A stretch of DNA of 8,298 nucleotides. Origin: Acidobacteriota bacterium (GTDB lineage Bacteria > Acidobacteriota > Aminicenantia > UBA2199). The translations under genes were made by a program, and so were the position numbers. Each line of letters begins with the position of its first letter. The first letter of the stretch is position 1. The stretch is taken from the NCBI GenBank assembly GCA_028749105.1, contig JAQUQF010000071.1:1-8298 (forward strand), given 5' to 3'. The notes under the pieces are model-generated. The model saw only the letters and a program-made list of their open reading frames with translations. It made no database searches and was not told where the DNA came from. Below, piece by piece: positions 1 through 4,820 of this stretch.

Positions 1-1
1 C

Positions 2-772
2 CTGAAGCTCCCGGCCGCATGGATCCTGCCTCCTGATTTCTCCGCCAGTAAAAAATATCCTGTCGTCATTTCGATTTACGGCGGGCCGGGCATGCGCTCG
101 GTCCTCGACGCCTTTCGCCGCCGCCTGGATGCCTATTACCTCGCCCAGGAGGGGATCATTGTGCTGACGGTCGACCATCGTGGCTCAGGGCATTTCGGCA
201 AAAAAGGCATGGACGCCATGCACCGCTCCTTGGGAAAATGGGAGATCGCCGATTACGGGAGCGCCGTCGCCTGGCTCAGGACGCTGCCCTTCGTCGACGG
301 CTCGCGCATCGGCATCACCGGCGGAAGCTATGGCGGCTACATCGCCGCCCTGGCCGTGGCCTCGGCGCCCGACCTCTTTTCCTGCGGCATCGCCGAGTTC
401 GCGGTGACCGACTGGGCGCTCTATGACTCGGTCTACACCGAGCGCTACATGGACCTGCCGACGGAGAACCCCGAGGGGTACCGGCAGGCATCGGTGCTCT
501 CTCATGCGGCGAGCTACCGCGGCGGCCTGCGCCTGACCCATGGCAGCATGGACGACAATGTCCATATGCAGAACACGCTGCAGCTCCTCGACCGCCTGCT
601 GGACCTGGGAAAATCAGCCGAACTCATGGTCTATCCCGGCGAGCGCCACGGCATCAGGGGAAAGAAAGCGGCCGAAGAGGCCATGTCTGCCCTTGATTTC
701 TGGAAAAGGCATTTCTTCGCTGCGCAGGGAGTCAGCCCCGTCGGAACCGCCCCAAAAGAAAAGGCCGAATGA
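2..772 (+). CDS. Dipeptidyl peptidase IV-like S9 family serine peptidase, C-terminal catalytic domain (5' truncated)
   Basis: This is the alpha/beta-hydrolase domain of a prolyl oligopeptidase-family (S9B, DPP-IV-like) exopeptidase, which would release N-terminal X-Pro or X-Ala dipeptides, probably in the periplasm. The frame is open from the window edge, so the first in-frame ATG (92) is internal and 256 residues are visible. The whole catalytic triad is present: Ser in GGSYGGY (nt 326-328), the first Asp of DDNVH (551-553) and His in ERHG (647-649). The stretch YDSVYTERYM (from about nt 422) matches the DPP-IV active-site wall almost word for word, including the equivalents of human Tyr662 and Tyr666. 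The oxyanion-region tyrosine lies in IYGGPG (about nt 74-91). One oddity is that the usual GWSYGG nucleophile motif of DPP-IV reads GGSYGG here. The beta-propeller and the Glu-Glu motif that set exopeptidase specificity lie upstream, so DPP-IV rather than acylaminoacyl peptidase is a strong inference, not proven. The stop codon overlaps the next start (ATGA). Confidence 0.93.
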   Translation: MKLPAAWILPPDFSASKKYPVVISIYGGPGMRSVLDAFRRRLDAYYLAQEGIIVLTVDHRGSGHFGKKGMDAMHRSLGKWEIADYGSAVAWLRTLPFVDGSRIGITGGSYGGYIAALAVASAPDLFSCGIAEFAVTDWALYDSVYTERYMDLPTENPEGYRQASVLSHAASYRGGLRLTHGSMDDNVHMQNTLQLLDRLLDLGKSAELMVYPGERHGIRGKKAAEEAMSALDFWKRHFFAAQGVSPVGTAPKEKAE

Positions 773-1659
773 AGCTAACTGTGCTCGATCGCTGTCCCCT
801 GTGCCACGGAAAGCGCATCGTCCGTTTCAAGAAAGGGACGGTGGATCCGCAGGCGCTCGGAAGCGCCGACTTCAAGATCACCGACAGCCACTACGGCTCG
901 CGCTGGACGTTCGATTCCTGCCGCGACTGCGGCTTCGTCTTCGCCAACCCGGTTCCCGACGGCGAGGCGATCGCTGGCTTTTATTCCGCCCTGGCCGACG
1001 AGGAGTACAGCCAGGAGGACGAGGGGCGGGGCCGGAACTTCACCCTCATCCTGGAGAGGCTGGGACGACTGGTGCCGCCGAGCTCCTCGCTGCTCGACGT
1101 GGGGGCCGCCAGCGGCATTTTCCTGAACCTGGCCCGCGGTGCCGGCTACCGCGGGACCGGAATCGAACCCTCGGCAGCGCTGGCGGCAGACGCCAGGAGG
1201 CTCTATGGCCTTGAGCTGTTCCGCGGCACGGCGGAGCAATTTGTCGCCGAGGAAAAATTCGGGGTGGTCACACTTCTTGACGTCCTGGAGCATGTGACCG
1301 ACCCCAATGCCCTGCTGGCGACGCTGGGAAGCTTTCTGCTGCCGGGGGGGGTGCTGGTCATCGTCACCCCTGACGTCTCCAGCCTGGCCGCCAGGGTCAT
1401 GGGCGGCCGCTGGTGGCATTACCGCGTGGCCCACATCAACTTTTTCAATCGCCGCTCACTGGAGCGACTGCTGGCGGCGCACGATTTCGAAATTGTCCAG
1501 GTCAGGAGGTTCGCCTGGCATTTTTCACTCCATTATCTGCTGACACGGCTGCTGCCTTTCCTGAAGGGCAAGCCTTTACAAAAATCGCTCAAGAAGCTAC
1601 ACTTAAAGCTGCAGTTGTTCGACTCCCTGGAGGTTTATGCCCGAAAAAAGGAAAAGTAG
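769..1659 (+). CDS. Class I SAM-dependent methyltransferase with N-terminal zinc-ribbon
   Basis: This 296-residue protein is a probable S-adenosylmethionine-dependent methyltransferase of the Methyltransf_23 type; its substrate is unknown. Residues 9-54 hold two Cys pairs (CPLC at 9-12 and CRDC at 51-54) that look like a zinc-binding ribbon, followed by the FANPVPDG stretch typical of this subfamily. The Rossmann fold begins with SAM motif I, LLDVGAASGIF (108-118). An acidic residue ending strand beta-2 follows (E133 in GIEPS), then DVLEH (171-175) and LPGG (191-194). The C-terminal 50 residues are basic and amphipathic. Relatives with this ribbon are often found in polysaccharide or lipid-glycan clusters, so a sugar- or lipid-linked substrate is plausible, and the UbiA gene that overlaps its 3' end fits that. 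The start is the ATG in the ATGA overlap with the peptidase gene; no clear Shine-Dalgarno is seen, so translational coupling is likely. A run of eight G (1344-1351) lies in the LPGG codons. Confidence 0.88.
   Translation: MKLTVLDRCPLCHGKRIVRFKKGTVDPQALGSADFKITDSHYGSRWTFDSCRDCGFVFANPVPDGEAIAGFYSALADEEYSQEDEGRGRNFTLILERLGRLVPPSSSLLDVGAASGIFLNLARGAGYRGTGIEPSAALAADARRLYGLELFRGTAEQFVAEEKFGVVTLLDVLEHVTDPNALLATLGSFLLPGGVLVIVTPDVSSLAARVMGGRWWHYRVAHINFFNRRSLERLLAAHDFEIVQVRRFAWHFSLHYLLTRLLPFLKGKPLQKSLKKLHLKLQLFDSLEVYARKKEK
1629..1633 (+). promoter_or_regulatory. Shine-Dalgarno GGAGG inside the methyltransferase gene, for the UbiA gene
   Basis: A perfect GGAGG lies only 3 nt before the ATG at 1637, within the last codons of the methyltransferase gene. 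The spacing is shorter than usual, but it supports this ATG as the start and so the 23-nt overlap between the two genes. Confidence 0.55.
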
Positions 1660-2548
1660 CCTTTACCTGGCTTCATTGCGCCTTGAACGCTGGCCGCGCA
1701 GCCTGGCCATCGTGATCGGCTCTGCGGCCACGTTTCTCGTGAACCCCGCGCTCTTTCCTTCGGCTCTTGATCCGGAGTTGGGGCTAAAGCTGCTGCTGGC
1801 CTTTGTGCTGACCTGGATGGTCTCCACGGCCAATTACATCGTCAATGAGATCACCGATGCCCCTTTCGACGCCCATCACCCGCAGAAAAAAAACCGCCCG
1901 CTGGTGGCCAAGGAGATCAGCGTCCCGGTGCTGTTGGGAGTATGGGTCATCCTGACCGCGGCGGCGCTGGGGATCGCGCGCTTCACTTTTTCCGCAGCTT
2001 TCCTGTGGAGCCTGGCGGCTCTGCTGGCGGCAGGGCTCTTCTACAACGTGCCGCCGCTGCGGGTGAAGGACATTCCATACCTGGACTCGACCTTGGAGTC
2101 GGCGAACAACCCCATCCGTTTCCTGGTCGGCTGGTACGTGCTGGCGGCGGAATTCCCGCCCCTGAGCCTGCTGGTCGCCTGGTGGGCCTTCGGCAATTTC
2201 CTGATGATCGGCAAGCGGGTGGCCGAAAAAAAATTCCTGACCAGCGAAGAAGCCGCTGGCTACCGGCTTTCGCTCGAACGCTACAGCATGGGCGGCCTGG
2301 TGGCCTTCATGACGGCCAACGGCCTCCTGTTTTTGGCCATGTTCATCGTTTTCGCCTTAAAGACGGGCCTGAAAACATTCCTCTACGCCCTGCCATTCAT
2401 CGTCGTTTACCTGGTCATCTTCATGTTCAAGTCCATCCAGGACCGCGATGCCGCCGAGGAGCCCGAGAAGCAGCTGCGGAATCCATTTTTCGCCCTGTAT
2501 ACCCTGTTTCTCCTCGCTGTCTTCGTTATCGCGTTCCTTTTGAGGTGA
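1637..2548 (+). CDS. UbiA-family membrane prenyltransferase (resembles decaprenyl-phosphate phosphoribosyltransferase-like members)
   Basis: This 303-residue polytopic membrane protein belongs to the UbiA superfamily, which transfers a prenyl chain, or a group onto a polyprenyl phosphate, at the inner membrane. The first Asp-rich motif is intact: NEITDAPFD (70-78), that is NxxxDxxxD for Mg-diphosphate binding, followed by KKNRPL (84-89). The second conserved loop reads YNVPPLRVK (136-144) and then DSTLE (150-154), a DxxxE in place of the common DxxxD. About nine hydrophobic spans are visible (roughly 21-40, 47-69, 95-115, 118-137, 158-174, 178-192, 218-240, 246-264, 284-302), the normal number for the family. 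The RPLxxxEISV stretch and the KRVAEKKF segment (193-200) recall DPPR-synthase-like members more than quinone prenyltransferases. Substrate assignment is inference. The gene overlaps the methyltransferase by 23 nt and ends 4 nt before the MgtC-like gene, so the three are probably co-translated. Two A8 runs (1886-1893, 2226-2233) lie inside the frame. Confidence 0.87.
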   Translation: MPEKRKSSLYLASLRLERWPRSLAIVIGSAATFLVNPALFPSALDPELGLKLLLAFVLTWMVSTANYIVNEITDAPFDAHHPQKKNRPLVAKEISVPVLLGVWVILTAAALGIARFTFSAAFLWSLAALLAAGLFYNVPPLRVKDIPYLDSTLESANNPIRFLVGWYVLAAEFPPLSLLVAWWAFGNFLMIGKRVAEKKFLTSEEAAGYRLSLERYSMGGLVAFMTANGLLFLAMFIVFALKTGLKTFLYALPFIVVYLVIFMFKSIQDRDAAEEPEKQLRNPFFALYTLFLLAVFVIAFLLR

Positions 2549-2550
2549 GG
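2542..2550 (+). promoter_or_regulatory. Shine-Dalgarno GAGGTGAGG for the MgtC-like gene
   Basis: A double purine-rich site (GAGGT, then GAGG) spans the stop codon of the UbiA gene and sits 2-6 nt before the ATG at 2553. It decides that start and ties initiation to termination of the upstream gene. Confidence 0.6.
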
Positions 2551-2552
2551 AA

Positions 2553-3200
2553 ATGGATCTCCACATCATCCTCAAGATCCTGCTGGCGGCCATGCTGGGG
2601 GGGATCATCGGCCTGGAGCGGGAGCTGGCACACAAGGAAGCGGGCCTGCGCACCAATATCCTGATCGCCATCGGCAGCGCGCTGATCACGGTCCTCTCCT
2701 TTAAGATCGCCGCCATGACCCCGGGGGCCGACCCGGCGCGGCTGGCGGCGCAGATCGTATCCGGCATCGGTTTCCTGGGTGCCGGCGCCATCATTCAGGC
2801 GCGCTTCGCCGTCCATGGCCTGACCACTGCGGCCACCATCTGGACGGTGGCCGCCATCGGCATCGCCGTCGGCTGCGGCTTCTACCTGCTGGCCTTCATT
2901 GTCACCGTTTTCGTGGTCATCGTGCTGACCGTGTTCAAACTCCTCCTGGACTACATCGAAAAGCAGAAACGGAATTACGTCTATCTGATCACCACCGAGG
3001 AGAAGGCATCGCTGCTGGCAGCCCTGCGCCACGCGCTGACCGAGCTGAGCATCAAGTATCCCAGCGCCCGCCTGAACCGCCGCAGCGGCAGCTACGAGTT
3101 CGAGGTTATTGTCAGCACGTCGGAGAACAAAAACCGTGAATTCCTCGACAAGGTCATGCTGCTCCAGGGGGTGAAAGAGGTCCTCTCCGAGAACCTATGA
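2553..3200 (+). CDS. MgtC/SapB family membrane protein
   Basis: This 215-residue inner-membrane protein has the full MgtC/SapB fold. The conserved N-terminal part contains GGIIGLERE (16-24), GLRTNILIAIGSAL (31-44), the hallmark GIGFLGAGAII (71-81) and GLTTAATIW (89-97). Five hydrophobic spans are visible at roughly 4-20, 35-54, 66-83, 93-110 and 112-132. The last 75 residues (from about 140) form a soluble ACT-like domain, as in full-length MgtC proteins. In Salmonella, MgtC is linked to survival in macrophages and low Mg2+ and acts on the F1Fo ATPase and on phosphate uptake. In environmental bacteria this family is widespread and its job is mostly unknown, so a virulence role should not be read into it. 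No Mg2+ leader or phoP-like site is visible upstream; it appears to be expressed as part of the operon. Its stop overlaps the rdgB start (ATGA). Confidence 0.93.
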   Translation: MDLHIILKILLAAMLGGIIGLERELAHKEAGLRTNILIAIGSALITVLSFKIAAMTPGADPARLAAQIVSGIGFLGAGAIIQARFAVHGLTTAATIWTVAAIGIAVGCGFYLLAFIVTVFVVIVLTVFKLLLDYIEKQKRNYVYLITTEEKASLLAALRHALTELSIKYPSARLNRRSGSYEFEVIVSTSENKNREFLDKVMLLQGVKEVLSENL

Positions 3201-3796
3201 CCGAGCTGCTGCTGGCCACGCGCAATGCGGGCAAAAAGCGTGAAATTGCCGATTCTCTTTGCTCAGGCGCAGTTCTCTTGAGCCTGCTCTCCCTGGACGA
3301 GGTCGACGCAGGCGGAGAGGTTGAGGAGTCGGGGAAGACCTTTGCCGAGAATTCCCGCCTGAAAGCCGATTTTTATTCCCGTCTCAGCGGTCTCACCACG
3401 CTGGGCGACGATTCGGGACTCGAGGTGCTGGCTCTGGGGGGGCGGCCGGGGGTGCGTTCGGCGCGCTACGCCGGCGCCGGTGCCAGCGACGAGATGCGCA
3501 TAGAAAAACTGCTGGCTGAAATGAAGGATATCACCGATCGCCGCGCCCGCTTCGTCTCCGCCGTCTGCATCTCGCGCAACGGTTCGCCGCTGGCTTCATT
3601 CATTGGGACGGTCGAAGGGGAAATCCTGCGCCAGAAAAGGGGAAATGGCGGTTTCGGCTACGACCCGCTTTTTTTATATCCGCCTTTGGGAAAGACATTC
3701 GCCGAATTATCGCTGGCCGAGAAGAATAAAATCTCCCATCGCGCCCGCGCCCTGGCCCAGGCAAGGGAATTCATTTTGAACGCAGGACTGGGCTAG
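3197..3796 (+). CDS. rdgB: RdgB/HAM1 family non-canonical purine NTP pyrophosphatase (XTP/dITP diphosphatase)
   Basis: This 199-residue cytoplasmic enzyme hydrolyses XTP, ITP and dITP to the monophosphates and pyrophosphate, keeping deaminated purines out of DNA and RNA. The length is normal for the family. Family motifs are in order: ATRNAGKKRE (7-16, nucleotide-binding TxNxxK), SGKTFAEN (45-52), the catalytic GDDSGLEVLALGGRPGV (70-86, with D71 as the likely base), FGYDPLF (153-159), and the C-terminal EKNKISHRARAL (175-186) that recognises the purine. All expected key residues are seen. The start is the ATG inside the ATGA overlap with the MgtC-like gene, with only a weak GAGA (3189-3192) upstream, so coupling to the previous gene is likely. 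It is the last gene before the hairpin at 3815-3847. The link to the purine salvage gene apt just downstream is functional as well as positional. Confidence 0.96.
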   Translation: MTELLLATRNAGKKREIADSLCSGAVLLSLLSLDEVDAGGEVEESGKTFAENSRLKADFYSRLSGLTTLGDDSGLEVLALGGRPGVRSARYAGAGASDEMRIEKLLAEMKDITDRRARFVSAVCISRNGSPLASFIGTVEGEILRQKRGNGGFGYDPLFLYPPLGKTFAELSLAEKNKISHRARALAQAREFILNAGLG

Positions 3797-3814
3797 CTTT
3801 TGTTTTATCCGGCC

Positions 3815-3847
3815 GGTCGGACACGTCCGACCTGTCTGACTTTCTTT
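3815..3847 (+). terminator. Probable Rho-independent terminator after rdgB, with an alternative fold
   Basis: The stretch 3816-3823 (GTCGGACA) can pair with 3833-3840 (TGTCTGAC), 8 pairs with one G-T, around a 9-nt loop and directly followed by TTTCTTT (3841-3847). This resembles an intrinsic terminator 19 nt after the rdgB stop. The same left arm can instead pair with 3825-3832 (GGTCGGAC with GTCCGACC), a perfect inverted repeat with a tiny loop that leaves the T-rich tail 8 nt away. The two folds exclude each other. Confidence 0.55.
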
Positions 3848-3870
3848 AAAAAATCTGGAAAAAGTATTAT
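3842..3870 (+). promoter_or_regulatory. Possible promoter for apt and the downstream genes
   Basis: TATTAT at 3865-3870 resembles a -10 box in the only A/T-rich stretch of the window. A T-rich hexamer (3842-3847) lies 17 nt upstream but matches a -35 poorly. A start about 7 nt after the -10 would give a very short leader before the ribosome binding site. This is a weak, positional call. Confidence 0.28.
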
Positions 3871-3881
3871 GATGGGCCTGC

Positions 3882-3888
3882 AGGAGGA
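3882..3888 (+). promoter_or_regulatory. Strong Shine-Dalgarno AGGAGGA for apt
   Basis: AGGAGGA ends 3 nt before the ATG at 3892 and is the best ribosome binding site in the window. It fixes the apt start. It partly lies in the 8-bp palindrome CCTGCAGG (3877-3884). Confidence 0.7.
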
Positions 3889-3891
3889 AGA

Positions 3892-4404
3892 ATGAACCTG
3901 GAGAAATTCATCCGCGATGTGCCCGATTTTCCCAAGCAGGGGATCCTGTTCAAGGACATCACCACGCTGCTTCAGAACGGCGACGCCTTCCGACTGGCGA
4001 TGAACCGGATGATGAAGAAGTACCGGGGTGAGGAGATCGACAAGGTCGTGGGCGTCGAGGCGCGCGGCTTCATCCTGGGCGGCATCATGGCCTACAAGCT
4101 GGGCTGCGGCTTCGTTCCCGCGCGCAAGCCGGGAAAGCTGCCGTACTCCGCCACGCGCGAGGAATATACGCTGGAATACGGGACGAATGCTTTGGAGGTG
4201 CATGAGGACGGCATTCTGCCCGGCGAAAAAGTCCTGGTCGTGGACGACCTGCTGGCCACGGGCGGCACTGCGCTGGCTGCCGCCAGGCTGGTGGAGAAGC
4301 TTGGCGGGACGGTCGTCGGCATCGAATTCCTGGTCGAGCTCGGCTTCCTGCATGGCCGCGAAAAGCTTTCCGGCTACAAGGTCAACAGCCTGATCGCCTA
4401 CTGA
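3892..4404 (+). CDS. apt: Adenine phosphoribosyltransferase
   Basis: This 170-residue cytoplasmic type I phosphoribosyltransferase makes AMP and pyrophosphate from adenine and PRPP in purine salvage. The length is typical. Diagnostic features are IRDVPDFPKQGILFKDIT near the N-terminus (7-24), VEARGFILGG (55-64), RKPGKLP (78-84, the flexible loop side) and the PRPP-binding loop VLVVDDLLATGGTA (114-127) with the paired acidic residues D118 and D119. The pattern is that of apt rather than hpt or xpt. It begins after the 95-bp intergenic region with a strong Shine-Dalgarno, so it probably heads its own unit. The next gene begins 2 nt after its stop. Confidence 0.97.
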   Translation: MNLEKFIRDVPDFPKQGILFKDITTLLQNGDAFRLAMNRMMKKYRGEEIDKVVGVEARGFILGGIMAYKLGCGFVPARKPGKLPYSATREEYTLEYGTNALEVHEDGILPGEKVLVVDDLLATGGTALAAARLVEKLGGTVVGIEFLVELGFLHGREKLSGYKVNSLIAY

Positions 4405-4406
4405 AA

Positions 4407-4820
4407 ATGCTTAAAGTGCTGCTGCTGCTCCTCCAGATCGCGCCGAATTACAATTACCTGGTCATGCAGCCATTGCAGGAAGCGATCGAGAACGGCAACT
4501 TCGCGGCCCTGGCCCCCATCTGCCGGCCAAGCATCGTCGTCAGCCTCGAGGAGCCTTTGGCCCTGCGTGGCGCTCTGGGCCGGGAGCAGTTCATCGACGA
4601 GTTTTCCGCCCGCTTTGCCGGACTGGAGACCGAAAAGCTCGAATGGTCCTCGATCCAGGTCGAAGAGAACAACGCCGTGCAGTCGCTGAACCTGATTTTG
4701 CGGAGGCGCTTCTCCGGTGCCAGAGCCTACTACAAGCTGATCCTGTTCATGAGCAGCGACACCTCCCCGGGAAAAGAGAAAGAATGGAAGCTCTATTATC
4801 TCCGCGGCTTAAAAATATAA
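4407..4820 (+). CDS. Small NTF2-like protein, DUF4783-like (function unknown)
   Basis: This 137-residue protein has no assignable enzyme motif. The N-terminus (MLKVLLLLLQIAP, 1-13) is hydrophobic and may be a short signal peptide or anchor, though it lacks the usual basic stretch and a clear cleavage site. After it, the order helix (QPLQEAIENGNFAAL, 21-35), strand (SIVVSLEEP), a helix around 58-70 (GREQFIDEFSARF) and then strands ending in EWKLYYLRGLKI follows the small cone-shaped NTF2/SnoaL-like fold. It reads like DUF4783 proteins; that match is by eye. The start ATG follows the apt stop by 2 nt with no Shine-Dalgarno, so reinitiation is likely; ATG 4464 is an alternative start that would drop the hydrophobic leader. 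Its last 37 nt overlap the histidine kinase gene in another frame, so the two are probably co-translated and the protein might act with the kinase at the membrane or in the periplasm. That link is inference. Confidence 0.75.
   Translation: MLKVLLLLLQIAPNYNYLVMQPLQEAIENGNFAALAPICRPSIVVSLEEPLALRGALGREQFIDEFSARFAGLETEKLEWSSIQVEENNAVQSLNLILRRRFSGARAYYKLILFMSSDTSPGKEKEWKLYYLRGLKI

Noticed and set aside
540..1214. Plus-strand open frame spanning the peptidase-methyltransferase junction
   Set aside because: Its translation is Arg/Pro/Ser-rich frame-shadow sequence, while both overlapping real genes carry full catalytic motifs.
775..1434. Minus-strand open frame opposite the methyltransferase gene
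   Set aside because: It has no motif and is fully contained in a gene with clear SAM-binding motifs.
3809..3816. CCGGCCGG palindrome as an operator
   Set aside because: An 8-bp GC palindrome is expected by chance in such a GC-rich sequence, and it overlaps the hairpin arm; nothing else supports an operator.
3797..3891. Riboswitch (for example a purine or Mg2+ type) ahead of apt
   Set aside because: The gap is only 95 nt, the likely transcript leader is shorter still, and none of the conserved purine-riboswitch loop motifs is visible.
3805..4353. Minus-strand open frame opposite apt
   Set aside because: apt is unmistakable in the sense frame; the antisense product has no recognisable motif and runs through the terminator-like hairpin.
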